Source: Alphaproteobacteria bacterium (lineage in GTDB: Bacteria; Pseudomonadota; Alphaproteobacteria; Micropepsales; Micropepsaceae). From it: 64,000 nucleotides of DNA. The position numbers were made by a program, and so were the translations under genes. Shown one piece after another: positions 15,693 through 23,543 of the stretch (position 1 is its first letter; each line of letters starts with the position of its first letter). The notes under the pieces are model-generated. The model ran no database searches, had not been told where the DNA came from, and saw only the letters and a list, made by a program, of their open reading frames with translations. The stretch covers positions 62,001 to 126,000 of the forward strand of contig JAFBAL010000061.1 of the NCBI GenBank assembly GCA_019247845.1, written 5' to 3'.

Positions 15693-17315
15693 TCACCGCT
15701 GCGCGGCCTGCTCCACGATCGAGCGCGCCACCGCTTCCGCGACCTTGATGCCGTCGACGCCCGCCGAAAGGATGCCGCCGGCAAAGCCCGCGCCTTCGCC
15801 CGCGGGATAGAGCCCCTTGGTGTTCGGGCTCTCGAAATCGGGACCGCGCTTGATGCGGATGGGCGAGGACGTGCGCGTCTCCACGCCCGTCAGCATCGCG
15901 TCCTCCATCGCGAAGCCCGGGATCTGCCGCGCGAAGGCGGGGATGGCCTCGCGGATCGCTTCGACGGCATATTCCGGCAAGCAATCCGACAAATCGGTAA
16001 GATGCACGCCGGGGCGATAGGACGGCGTCACCGCGCCGAGCTCGGTCGAAGCGCGTCGCGCGAGGAAGTCGCCCACGCGCTGGCCCGGCGCCTTGTAGGT
16101 TCCGCCGCCGGCTTCGAACGCCTTGCTCTCCCATTTGCGCTGCAGCTCGACGCCGGCCAGCACGTGCCCGGGATAGTCGTCCGGCGTGATGCCGACCACG
16201 ATGCCGGCATTGGCGTTGCGCTCGTTGCGCGAATACTGGCTCATGCCGTTGGTCGCGACGCGGCCCTCCTCGGACGTCGCCGCCACAACCGTGCCGCCCG
16301 GGCACATGCAGAAGCTGTAGACCGAACGCCCGTTCGCGGCGTGATGCACCAGCCGGTACTCCGCCGCGCCGAGCTGCGCGACGGTCTTGCCATAGCGCGC
16401 CTTGTCGACGATCGATTGCGGATGCTCGATGCGAAAGCCGATGGAGAACGGCTTGGCCTCGATGTCCACGCCCTGGTCGTGAAGCATCTGGAACACGTCG
16501 CGCGCCGAATGGCCCGGCGCCAGCACGACATGGTTCGCGGCGATGCGCTCGCCGCTTTCCAGCACGACGCCGCGCACCAGCCGCGCCCCATCGGGGCCCG
16601 GATCGATGTCGAGACCGGTCACGCGGCTGCCGAAGCGGTATTCGCCGCCCAGCCCCTCGATGGTCGCGCGCAAGCGCTCCACCATCGTCACCAGCCGGAA
16701 GGTGCCGATATGCGGATGCGCCTCGGTGAGGATGTCTTCGGGCGCGCCGGCCTTCACGAACTCGCTCAGCACCTTGCGTCCCAGGTGCCGCGGATCCTTG
16801 ATCTGGCTGTAGAGCTTGCCGTCGCTGAAGGTGCCCGCGCCGCCTTCGCCGAACTGCACGTTGGATTCCGGATCGAGCACCGACTTGCGCCACAGCGCCC
16901 AGGTGTCCTTGGTGCGCTGGCGCACCGCCTTGCCGCGCTCCAGGACGATCGGCCGGTATCCGGCCTGTGCCAGGATCAGGGCCGCGAACAGCCCGCACGG
17001 CCCCGCGCCGATCACGATCGGCCTCGGGAACGGCGACGGCGGCGCCGGCATCGCGCCCGGATAATCGAGGTTCGGCGCGCGCGTCACATGCGCGTCGTCC
17101 TTCAGCCGGCGCAGCACATGGTCTTCGTCCGCGACCTCGGCATCGACGATATAGGCATAGAGGATCGACGACTTCTTGCGCGCATCGACGCCGCGCTTGA
17201 ACACGGCGAACCGCACGAGATCCTTCGCCGCCACCTTGAGCTTCTTGAGCAGCGCAGCTTTCAGCGCCTCCGGCCCGTGATCCAGCGGCAGCTTGATTTC
17301 GGATACCCGCAACAT
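15693..17315 (-). CDS. NAD(P)/FAD-dependent oxidoreductase of the COG2509 type
   Basis: The 540-residue protein starts with a ~90-residue N-terminal alpha/beta domain. The FAD-binding Rossmann motif follows (VIGAGPCGLFAALILAQAG, residues ~100-118), then VQFGEGGAGTFSDGKLYSQI. The C-terminal FAD-contact segment is GLYPAGEGAGFAGGILSAGVDG. This is the architecture of the uncharacterised COG2509 dehydrogenases. The catalytic reaction is not known. The ATG at 17315 is chosen because the conserved domain begins there; an in-frame ATG at 17387 would overlap the start of the divergent flavoprotein gene. Confidence 0.82.
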   Translation of the reverse strand: MLRVSEIKLPLDHGPEALKAALLKKLKVAAKDLVRFAVFKRGVDARKKSSILYAYIVDAEVADEDHVLRRLKDDAHVTRAPNLDYPGAMPAPPSPFPRPIVIGAGPCGLFAALILAQAGYRPIVLERGKAVRQRTKDTWALWRKSVLDPESNVQFGEGGAGTFSDGKLYSQIKDPRHLGRKVLSEFVKAGAPEDILTEAHPHIGTFRLVTMVERLRATIEGLGGEYRFGSRVTGLDIDPGPDGARLVRGVVLESGERIAANHVVLAPGHSARDVFQMLHDQGVDIEAKPFSIGFRIEHPQSIVDKARYGKTVAQLGAAEYRLVHHAANGRSVYSFCMCPGGTVVAATSEEGRVATNGMSQYSRNERNANAGIVVGITPDDYPGHVLAGVELQRKWESKAFEAGGGTYKAPGQRVGDFLARRASTELGAVTPSYRPGVHLTDLSDCLPEYAVEAIREAIPAFARQIPGFAMEDAMLTGVETRTSSPIRIKRGPDFESPNTKGLYPAGEGAGFAGGILSAGVDGIKVAEAVARSIVEQAAQR

Positions 17316-17368
17316 GGCGGCAGCCTTAAGCGATGGCGGCGGCAAAGGGAAGGATGCATAGATAGGCC

Positions 17369-18556
17369 ATGACGGAGACGGCGCCAAAGACGGCGGCAGT
17401 GATCGGCGCGGGGCCGGCCGGCCTGATGGCGGCGGAGGTCTTGAGCGCGGGCGGCATGGCGGTGACCGTCATCGACCGCATGCCGTCGGCCGGGCGCAAA
17501 TTCCTGATGGCGGGACGCGGCGGGCTGAACCTGACGCATTCGGAGCCGCTGGACATCTTCGTCGCCCGCTACGGCGCCGCGACCGCGCATCTCGAGCCCA
17601 TGCTGGAAACCTTCCCGCCGCGCGCGCTGATCGCGTGGGCCGACGGGCTCGGCGCCGAAACCTTCGTGGGCTCCAGCGGCCGCGTCTTCCCGAAAGCGAT
17701 GAAGGCCTCGCCGCTGCTGCGCGCCTGGCTCGCGCGCCTCGAGCGCCAGGACGTCCGGTTCCGCCTGCGCCGCGAATGGCGCGGCTGGTCCGACAACGCG
17801 GCCGCGCCCGACGTCACGGTCCTGGCGCTCGGCGGCGCAAGCTGGCCGCGGCTGGGCGCCGACGGCGGCTGGACGGCACTCCTGAAGGCGACGGGTGTGG
17901 AGGTCGCGCCCCTGCGTCCCGCGAACATGGGCTTCGACGTCGATTGGAGCGAGCACTTCCGCGCCCGCTTCGCCGGCCGGCCGCTCAAGAACGTCGCGCT
18001 GCGCTTCGGCCGCGACGGCGCGCGCGGCGACGCGATGCTCACTCGCTACGGCATCGAAGGCGGCGCGGTCTATGCGCTGTCGTCCGCCTTACGCGAGGCC
18101 CTCGCCCAAGCGAAGCCGATCACCCTCGAGATCGACCTGCGCCCCGATGTACCGCAGCTTGAGATCGAAAGCCGCCTCGCCCGCCCGCAAGGAAAGGATT
18201 CGCGCGCCAACTATTTGCGCAAGGCCCTGGGCCTTTCGCCGATGGAAACCAACCTGCTGCGCGAGACCGCCACGCCGCCCGAGCGCCTAAAATCCGTCGC
18301 GCTCCGGCTTACCGGCACGCAACCGCTCGCGCGCGCGATCTCGACGGCGGGCGGAATCTCCTTCGACGCGCTCGACGGCGCGCTGATGCTCAAGGCCATG
18401 CCCGGCACCTATGCCGTAGGCGAGATGCTCGACTGGGAAGCGCCGACGGGCGGCTATCTGCTGCAGGCGTGCTTCTCGACCGCCGTGTTCGCGGCGCGGG
18501 CCATTCTCGACAGGCTGGCGCTCCCACGGGGAATCGAACCCCGGTTTCAGCCTTGA
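17369..18556 (+). CDS. TIGR03862-type flavoprotein (HI0933-like NAD(P)/FAD oxidoreductase)
   Basis: The 395-residue protein has an N-terminal dinucleotide-binding motif (VIGAGPAGLMAAEVLSAGG), the HI0933-family AGRKFLMAGRGGLNLTHSEP, and the C-terminal AVGEMLDWEAPTGGYLLQACFST. These match the TIGR03862 family of uncharacterised flavoproteins. The last dozen residues (LPRGIEPRFQP) are the translation of the antisense strand of tRNA-Glu, so the natural domain ends near residue 383 and the tail is an extension into the tRNA gene. It is divergent from the COG2509 flavoprotein with about 50 bases between them. Substrate and pathway are unknown. Confidence 0.85.
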   Translation: MTETAPKTAAVIGAGPAGLMAAEVLSAGGMAVTVIDRMPSAGRKFLMAGRGGLNLTHSEPLDIFVARYGAATAHLEPMLETFPPRALIAWADGLGAETFVGSSGRVFPKAMKASPLLRAWLARLERQDVRFRLRREWRGWSDNAAAPDVTVLALGGASWPRLGADGGWTALLKATGVEVAPLRPANMGFDVDWSEHFRARFAGRPLKNVALRFGRDGARGDAMLTRYGIEGGAVYALSSALREALAQAKPITLEIDLRPDVPQLEIESRLARPQGKDSRANYLRKALGLSPMETNLLRETATPPERLKSVALRLTGTQPLARAISTAGGISFDALDGALMLKAMPGTYAVGEMLDWEAPTGGYLLQACFSTAVFAARAILDRLALPRGIEPRFQP

Positions 18557-18590
18557 GAGGGCCGCGTCCTAACCGCTAGACGATGGGAGC
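18516..18590 (-). tRNA. tRNA-Glu (anticodon CTC)
   Basis: The minus strand reads a full cloverleaf: acceptor arm GCTCCCA/TGGGAGC, D-loop TAGCGGTTAG, anticodon stem CGGCC/GGCTG around the loop CTCTCAA (anticodon CTC), T-loop TTCGATT, discriminator G, and a genomically encoded CCA (18516-18518). The 3' 41 bases are antisense to the end of the TIGR03862 flavoprotein gene. Confidence 0.96.
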
Positions 18591-18620
18591 GAGCGGAAGG
18601 GACGGCCTTATAGCCGCCGC

Positions 18621-18872
18621 TCAGAACAGACGCAACGGCGGTCCGGCGGCGATCCACCACGCCAGCAGACCCGGCCAGAACAGCGCCAAAGGCGCGCCCA
18701 GGAGCATCCAAAGCCCGCGCTTTCCGTGCGTCCACAATGTGGCCGCGACGAGCGCGACCCACAGCAGATGCAGCGCGACCGATACCCCGCCATCGGCGAA
18801 ATGGGTCAGCCAGGGAAGCCCGAACGCGGCCGCCGCGAGCACCAGCGACAGGATCAGCCGTCCGCGGATCAT
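18621..18872 (-). CDS. small membrane protein, three transmembrane segments
   Basis: The 83-residue protein is almost entirely hydrophobic: LILSLVLAAAAFGLPWLTH, VALHLLWVALVAATLW and a third helix near LFWPGLLAWWIAAG. No family is recognised. Its ATG overlaps the stop of the JAMM-domain gene (ATGA at 18869-18872), so it is translationally coupled to it. It ends about 30 bases before the tRNA-Glu 5' end. It is the last gene of the three-gene minus-strand unit starting at 19548. Confidence 0.7.
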   Translation of the reverse strand: MIRGRLILSLVLAAAAFGLPWLTHFADGGVSVALHLLWVALVAATLWTHGKRGLWMLLGAPLALFWPGLLAWWIAAGPPLRLF

Positions 18873-19249
18873 GTCGGGGCGCGCTCCGGCCCGAGCTCCA
18901 GCCGCTCGAACCGCGCGCCGTCCCACACGAACGCGCCGAGCGCATCGCCGCCGACGATCAGCCACACGAAGCCGGCCTGGCTTGCGGCTTGCGCATCGCG
19001 CGGCGACGGTTCCGCCGCGCCGTCCGGATGCGAGTGATAGCAGCCCACGATGTTGCGGCCCTCGCGCCGCAGGCGGAACTGCAGCGCCGGGTCGATCTCG
19101 AAGCGGTCGGGCGCGTCGGCCAGGTTCCGCGCCGGGTGAAGGGCCGTGACGGCCTTGCCCGTGCCTTCCAGCAACCCGCAGCATTCGCGCGGATGCGCGG
19201 CGCGGGCCTCGGCCAGCAGCGCGGCGCGCAACGCGTCGCTCAAGATCAT
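18869..19249 (-). CDS. M67-family JAMM/MPN metallopeptidase domain protein
   Basis: The 126-residue single-domain protein has the JAMM zinc site CYHSHPDG..EPSPRD (HxHxnS/DxxD pattern), with the upstream Glu in HPRECCGLLEG. Prokaryotic stand-alone JAMM proteins cleave C-terminal extensions or isopeptide-like bonds, for example from sulfur-carrier proteins of thiamine, cysteine or molybdopterin synthesis. No sulfur-carrier gene lies next to it here. The start (19249) overlaps the stop of the upstream small membrane-protein gene by four bases, and its stop overlaps the next gene, so this is a tight operon. Confidence 0.88.
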   Translation of the reverse strand: MILSDALRAALLAEARAAHPRECCGLLEGTGKAVTALHPARNLADAPDRFEIDPALQFRLRREGRNIVGCYHSHPDGAAEPSPRDAQAASQAGFVWLIVGGDALGAFVWDGARFERLELGPERAPT

Positions 19250-19548
19250 CTGATCCGCGCGATCAGGTGCCCGTCGGCAAGATCGACGATGTCGATCTCG
19301 TCATGGTCGCCGACGCGCAGGCGCAGCGCCATCCGGTTGCCGGACGTCTGCATCTCGACGATCCTGGCGCCCGCGGGCAGCGCGAAGGCCTCGCCGACGC
19401 CCGCGGCCGGCTGCGGCGCGGGATGGGAGAATTTCTGCACGATGCCCAGCGCCACCGCGCCCAGGGCGATGACAATCAGCATCCCAAGCCCTATGACAAC
19501 GGCCTTGAGCATGCCTTGGCTCGAAGGGGCCGGTTGGATGTCTGACAC
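19246..19548 (-). CDS. small single-pass membrane protein, DUF6476-like
   Basis: The 100-residue protein has a short cytoplasmic N-terminus, one transmembrane helix (VVIGLGMLIVIALGAVALGIV), and a small C-terminal beta domain ending EIDIVDLADGHLIARI. This layout, and the position divergent from rluD, fit the alphaproteobacterial DUF6476 family, though I cannot confirm membership. The GTG at 19548 is preferred because GGAGG lies five bases upstream; ATG at 19512 is an alternative. The GTG start means its first 11 bases overlap the first bases of divergent rluD. Its stop overlaps the JAMM gene start. Confidence 0.65.
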   Translation of the reverse strand: MSDIQPAPSSQGMLKAVVIGLGMLIVIALGAVALGIVQKFSHPAPQPAAGVGEAFALPAGARIVEMQTSGNRMALRLRVGDHDEIDIVDLADGHLIARIR

Positions 19549-20566
19549 CAAATCCTCCGTAGACGGAACGGTTCTTGCGGCGCGCGTCGCGCCCGAGGAT
19601 GCCGGACTGCGCCTGGACAAGTTCCTGGCCAAGGCCTTTGCCGATTTCAGCCGCTCGCGCCTGGAAGGATTGATCGATGCGGGCGCGCTCGCGCTGAACG
19701 GAAAAACGATACGGGACGCCAACCACAGGGTCAAACCGGGCGAGGACTACGCGCTCACCGTGCCGCCGGCGCGCGCGGCGCGGCCGCAAGGACAAGACAT
19801 CCCGCTCAGCATCGTCTACGAGGACGACGATCTGGTCGTGATCGACAAGCAGGCGGGGCTCGTGGTCCATCCGGCCGCGGGCAATCCCGACGGCACCCTG
19901 GTCAATGCGCTGATCGCCCATTGCGGCCCGGGGCTGATCGGCATCGGCGGCGAGGCGCGGCCCGGCATCGTCCATCGCCTGGACAAGGACACCAGCGGCC
20001 TTCTGGTCGCCGCCAAGAACGAGCGCGCGATGGGAAGCCTGTCCAAGCAGTTCGCCAACCACACGATCGAGCGCGCCTATCATGCGGTGGTGTGGGGCGC
20101 GCCGCGGGCCGGTGAAGGTCTGATCGAGGGCGAGATCGGCCGCAGCCCCTTCGACCGCAAGCGCATGGCCGTCCTGCGCGGCGGCGGCAAGCAGGCCCGC
20201 ACCCGCTACCGCGCGCTCGAGACGTTCGGCAGTCCGGGCAGCCCCGGGAGCCGGGCGTTCGCCTCGCTGATCGAGTGCCGGCTGGAGACCGGGCGCACCC
20301 ACCAGATCCGGGTGCACCTGACGCATATCGGCCATCCGTTGATCGGCGACCCGTCCTATGGCCGGGCCCGCCAGGCGCCCCGTCCCAAGACCGACGCCGA
20401 GGCCCTGGCTTACGCGGCGGCGGCCGATTTCCCCCGCCAGGCCCTGCACGCCTGGCTTCTGGGCTTCCAGCACCCGTCCTTGCACAGGACCATGCGGTTC
20501 GAGGCCGCCTGGCCGGCGGATTTTTCCGCGCTGGTTGACGCGCTCAGGGCCTTGAAATCGGGTTAG
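19538..20566 (+). CDS. rluD: RluD-type 23S rRNA pseudouridine synthase
   Basis: The 342-residue protein has an N-terminal S4 RNA-binding domain (RLDKFLAKAFADFSRSRLEGLI) followed by the RluA-family catalytic domain. The active-site Asp lies in RPGIVHRLDKDTSGLLVAAK, and the C-terminal signature RLETGRTHQIRVHLTHIGHPL is intact. RluD modifies uridines 1911, 1915 and 1917 of helix 69. Its ATG at 19538 lies within the first codons of the oppositely oriented small membrane-protein gene, an unusually tight divergent arrangement. It is followed after about 100 bases by rpoH on the same strand, a common alphaproteobacterial order. Confidence 0.92.
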   Translation: MSDTKSSVDGTVLAARVAPEDAGLRLDKFLAKAFADFSRSRLEGLIDAGALALNGKTIRDANHRVKPGEDYALTVPPARAARPQGQDIPLSIVYEDDDLVVIDKQAGLVVHPAAGNPDGTLVNALIAHCGPGLIGIGGEARPGIVHRLDKDTSGLLVAAKNERAMGSLSKQFANHTIERAYHAVVWGAPRAGEGLIEGEIGRSPFDRKRMAVLRGGGKQARTRYRALETFGSPGSPGSRAFASLIECRLETGRTHQIRVHLTHIGHPLIGDPSYGRARQAPRPKTDAEALAYAAAADFPRQALHAWLLGFQHPSLHRTMRFEAAWPADFSALVDALRALKSG

Positions 20567-20614
20567 AGGCCCCCCATCTCCCCTATCAAATGGGGCGGAC
20601 TTTCAGACAATTCA

Positions 20615-20643
20615 TTGAAGCGAGCACGCCTCGCGCGTTAATA
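20615..20643 (+). promoter_or_regulatory. candidate sigma70-type promoter upstream of rpoH
   Basis: TTGAAG (20615-20620) and TTAATA (20638-20643) are separated by 17 bases and lie about 20 bases before the rpoH ATG. A GGAGG-type ribosome site follows. This leaves room for rpoH transcription independent of rluD. Confidence 0.45.
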
Positions 20644-20663
20644 CATCGCGCCCGGAGGCAAGC

Positions 20664-21557
20664 ATGAGTGCACGTGGACTTCCCAGCCTGGCCGGCGAAG
20701 GCGGCCTTTCGCGCTACCTGACCGAGATCCGCAAGTTCCCGCTGCTGGATCCGCAGGAGGAGTACATGCTCGCCAAGCGCTGGAAGGAGCACGAAGACCC
20801 CGACGCGGCCCGCAAGCTGATCACCTCGCATCTGCGCCTCGTCGCCAAGATCGCGATGGGCTATCGCGGCTATGGCCTGCCCGTCTCGGAGATCGTGGCC
20901 GAGGGCAACGTCGGGCTGATGCAGGCGGTCAAGCGCTTCGAGCCGGACAAGGGCTTTCGGCTCGCGACCTATGCGATGTGGTGGATCCGGGCTGCGATCC
21001 AGGAATACATCCTGCGCTCGTGGAGCCTGGTGAAGATGGGCACCACCGCGGCGCAGAAGAAGCTGTTCTTCAACCTGCGCAAGGCCAAGAACAAGATCGA
21101 GGCGATCGAGGAAGGCGACATGACGCCGGAGCACGTCGCCACCATCGCCGACCAGCTGGGCGTTTCCCAGGAAGAGGTCGTCAACATGAACCGGCGCCTG
21201 TCGGGTCCCGACGCGTCGTTGAACGCGCCGCTGCGCTCGGACAGCGAGAGCGAATGGCAGGACTGGCTGGCCGACGACACGATGGACCAGGAGACGCGCC
21301 TGGCCGAACGCGAGGAGCTGGGCGAGCGCCACGAGCTGCTCACCGGCGCGCTGGGCGAGCTCACCGAGCGCGAGCGCGAGATCATCCAGGCGCGCAGGCT
21401 GCAGGACGAGCCCGCGACCTTGGAAGAGCTGTCGCAGAAATACGGCGTGTCGCGCGAGCGCGTGCGTCAGATCGAGGTCAAGGCCTTCGAGAAGCTGCAG
21501 ACCCAGATGAAGCGCGCCCTCGTCGAGAAGCGCAGCCACGCGCTGAGCCCGGCTTGA
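20664..21557 (+). CDS. rpoH: RNA polymerase sigma-32 factor RpoH
   Basis: The 297-residue group 3 sigma factor has region 2 (ITSHLRLVAKIAMGYRGYGLP, then EGNVGLMQAVKRFEPDKGFRL and TYAMWWIRAAIQEYI). It also has the RpoH-specific box QKKLFFNLRK and region 4 (RRLQDEPATLEELSQKYGVSR, then RERVRQIEVKAFEKL). It directs core polymerase to heat-shock promoters. Alphaproteobacteria often have more than one RpoH; the window shows only this one. CGGAGG precedes the ATG, and a candidate promoter lies in the rluD-rpoH gap. A convergent lipoprotein gene begins to end three bases after its stop. Confidence 0.95.
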   Translation: MSARGLPSLAGEGGLSRYLTEIRKFPLLDPQEEYMLAKRWKEHEDPDAARKLITSHLRLVAKIAMGYRGYGLPVSEIVAEGNVGLMQAVKRFEPDKGFRLATYAMWWIRAAIQEYILRSWSLVKMGTTAAQKKLFFNLRKAKNKIEAIEEGDMTPEHVATIADQLGVSQEEVVNMNRRLSGPDASLNAPLRSDSESEWQDWLADDTMDQETRLAEREELGERHELLTGALGELTEREREIIQARRLQDEPATLEELSQKYGVSRERVRQIEVKAFEKLQTQMKRALVEKRSHALSPA

Positions 21558-21560
21558 GCT

Positions 21561-22208
21561 CTATGGCGCGGGCAGGTCTTTCGCCAGCTGGTCCGCCAGC
21601 ACGGCATTGGCCTTGCGCATCGCGTTGAACAGCTCCGGCGTGCCGGCATCGTCCACGTTCTTGCCCTCAGTCGAATAGACCGCGCGCACGGAATAGGTCT
21701 TGCCGGCCATCGCCGCCTCGATCTCGACGATCGCAGGCGGGAAGGCGGTGGTGACCTCCGACGCGTCGAACCAGCCGCCGCTCGTCTCGTCCTTGGTGCA
21801 GCCATTGCCCGCCGCGTCCAGCATTGCCGGCACCACGCCGGTATACATGCCGTTGAGCTGGTTGCGCAGCTGCGCGCGGCTGTTGATGTGGACGCGGTAG
21901 CGCGTGACCGTCAGCGCCGCCCCTTTCAGCCTGGCGCCCAGCGCGTCTTCCAGGTTGCGCCGCAGGAATACGAGCTTCGGCGGCACCGTACGCTCGTCGC
22001 CGATCCGGTAGATGCCGTAGTCGCAGGCGGTCGCCCAATAGGACAGTACCTCGGACGTCTTGTCCTTTTCCGGCCGCGCGTCGGTGATGGTGAAGCTCGC
22101 ATCCGGCGCGCGCTCCTGATAGTCGGGAAGCGCGACCGGCTTCACCGCGCAGGCCGAAAGCGAAAGCGCGAAGGCAAGACAGGCCGCCGCCCGAACGTGA
22201 TTTTTCAT
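21561..22208 (-). CDS. uncharacterised lipoprotein
   Basis: The 215-residue protein starts MKNHVRAAACLAFALSLSACA, a lipoprotein signal with the lipobox LSAC, so it should be lipidated and membrane-anchored. The mature part is mixed alpha/beta with two further Cys residues (CDYGIY and NGCTKDE) that might form a disulfide. A segment near YRVHINSRAQLRNQLNGM resembles the periplasmic YajG/LptE-like lipoproteins only loosely. I do not recognise the family. GGGGA precedes the ATG. It converges on rpoH with three bases between stops and is divergent from the phzF-like gene. Confidence 0.7.
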   Translation of the reverse strand: MKNHVRAAACLAFALSLSACAVKPVALPDYQERAPDASFTITDARPEKDKTSEVLSYWATACDYGIYRIGDERTVPPKLVFLRRNLEDALGARLKGAALTVTRYRVHINSRAQLRNQLNGMYTGVVPAMLDAAGNGCTKDETSGGWFDASEVTTAFPPAIVEIEAAMAGKTYSVRAVYSTEGKNVDDAGTPELFNAMRKANAVLADQLAKDLPAP

Positions 22209-22274
22209 GACGGTCCCCCTGTCCCAGTGTGAAGCACGTCGCGGGCCTGCGCAACCGGCATGCCCTGGGCTCAC

Positions 22275-22320
22275 GACCGTCATGCGCCGGCGCGCATGAC
22301 CGTCATGCGCCGGCGCGCAT
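22275..22320. repeat. tandem duplication of a 23-bp hairpin-forming unit
   Basis: The unit at 22275-22297 is repeated exactly and without a gap at 22298-22320. Each copy contains ATGCGC-CGGC-GCGCAT, a 6-base stem with a 4-base loop. It lies between the divergent lipoprotein and PhzF-like genes, where an operator or mRNA leader hairpins could sit. Confidence 0.85.
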
Positions 22321-22355
22321 TCTACGGCGTCCGTCCGCGGCGTTAGCCTTGGCGC

Positions 22356-23180
22356 ATGAAATTGAAGCTCTGGCAGATCGACGCCTTCGCCGCGAAAGTC
22401 CTCGAAGGCAATCCCGCCGCGGTGGTGCCGCTGGAAACCTGGCTCGACGCCGGATTGATGCGCGCCGTCGCCAATGAGAACAACCTCGCCGAGACCGCGT
22501 TCTTCCTGCGCGAGGCTCGCGGAAAATACGCGCTGCGCTGGTTCACGCCCGAGGCCGAGGTCGACCTTTGCGGCCATGCAACGCTGGCCAGCGCGTGGCT
22601 GATCTTCGCCGAGCTCGATCCCGAGCTGAAGCAAATCGATTTCTCGACGCGTTCGGGCACGCTCACCGTGCTGCGCGGCCAGGGCGGCAACCATGTGATG
22701 TCGCTGCCGAGCGATCCCGTGACGCGCTATGAAGAGCGGGACGGCTTCGCCCGGCAGATCGGCGACGCCCTCGGCACCGCCGCGCCGACCGAGATCCATC
22801 GCGGCCGCTATGTGATGGGCGTATGGGACGACGCCGCAACGATCCGCGCGCTCAAAGGCCCGGGCAACATCGCCCAGGTGCTGCGCCCGCTCGACATGTG
22901 GGGCTTGATCGCGACCGCGCCGGGGGACGGCGACGGCGAGGGCCAATACGATTTCGTGTCGCGCTTCTTCGCGCCCGACAAGGGCGTGCCGGAAGACCCG
23001 GTCACCGGCTCGGCGCATTGCGCGCTGACGCCCTATTGGGCCGCGCGGCTGGGGAAGAAGACGCTGCGCGCGCGACAAGTGTCCCCACGCGGCGGCGACC
23101 TCACCTGCACGGAGGACGGCGACCGCACCGTGCTGTCGGGACCTTGCGCGCTGTATATGCGCGGGGAGATCGTGGTCTGA
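22356..23180 (+). CDS. PhzF-family isomerase/epimerase
   Basis: The 274-residue protein has the two-lobed diaminopimelate-epimerase fold of the PhzF family. The catalytic Glu lies in NENNLAETAFF, and the substrate-binding motifs are WFTPEAEVDLCGHAT and PEDPVTGSAHCALTPYW. In phenazine producers PhzF isomerises DHHA, but most stand-alone members have unknown substrates and no other phenazine gene is present here. The ATG at 22356 opens directly on the conserved KLWQIDAFA. A duplicated 23-bp hairpin unit lies just upstream, between this and the divergent lipoprotein gene. Confidence 0.87.
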   Translation: MKLKLWQIDAFAAKVLEGNPAAVVPLETWLDAGLMRAVANENNLAETAFFLREARGKYALRWFTPEAEVDLCGHATLASAWLIFAELDPELKQIDFSTRSGTLTVLRGQGGNHVMSLPSDPVTRYEERDGFARQIGDALGTAAPTEIHRGRYVMGVWDDAATIRALKGPGNIAQVLRPLDMWGLIATAPGDGDGEGQYDFVSRFFAPDKGVPEDPVTGSAHCALTPYWAARLGKKTLRARQVSPRGGDLTCTEDGDRTVLSGPCALYMRGEIVV

Positions 23181-23207
23181 AGCAGGCTTTTCTGCTATGC
23201 TTCCGGT

Positions 23208-23543
23208 ATGAGCGAAGCCGCGCTTTCCGACCCCATCCTTGCGCGCATCAAAAGCGAGCTTGAAGCGCTCTACGGCGCGCGCCTGAAGCGCGTGCTGCTT
23301 TACGGCTCTCGGGCGCGCGGCGACCATCACGAAGACAGCGACTACGACATACTGGTGGTTCTGGAGGGACCGCTCGACAGGTGGCCGGACAAGAAGCTTC
23401 CAACACTTTCCAATAAAATCCTTTGGGAGACCATCGGGGAAGGCAAGCCTGTCGATGTCTCGTTCAAGGCCATGACCGAAGAGCAGACTCGAGAGCGCAC
23501 CGGCTTCATGCACAATGTGAGACAGGATGCGATCGAGTTATGA
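23208..23543 (+). CDS. MNT-domain nucleotidyltransferase (antitoxin-like)
   Basis: The 111-residue protein has the minimal nucleotidyltransferase signature LYGSRARGDHHEDSDYDILVV. It contains the GS...R and DxD residues that bind metal and NTP. In MntA-HepT systems this protein neutralises the HEPN toxin, by AMP transfer in the characterised cases. Its stop overlaps the start of the HEPN gene (ATGA at 23540-23543), the usual layout of these pairs. The coding sequence has patches clearly richer in A/T than the neighbours (around 23400-23430), consistent with an acquired module. Confidence 0.85.
   Translation: MSEAALSDPILARIKSELEALYGARLKRVLLYGSRARGDHHEDSDYDILVVLEGPLDRWPDKKLPTLSNKILWETIGEGKPVDVSFKAMTEEQTRERTGFMHNVRQDAIEL

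Noticed and set aside
20572..20595. CCCCAT...ATGGGG hairpin between rluD and rpoH as a terminator
   Set aside because: Only six base pairs with a 12-base loop and no T run, too weak to call.
21561..23513. 650-codon minus-strand frame covering the lipoprotein and extending over phzF and the MNT gene
   Set aside because: Only the last 215 residues, from the lipoprotein signal onward, are credible; the upstream part is antisense to two well-supported genes.
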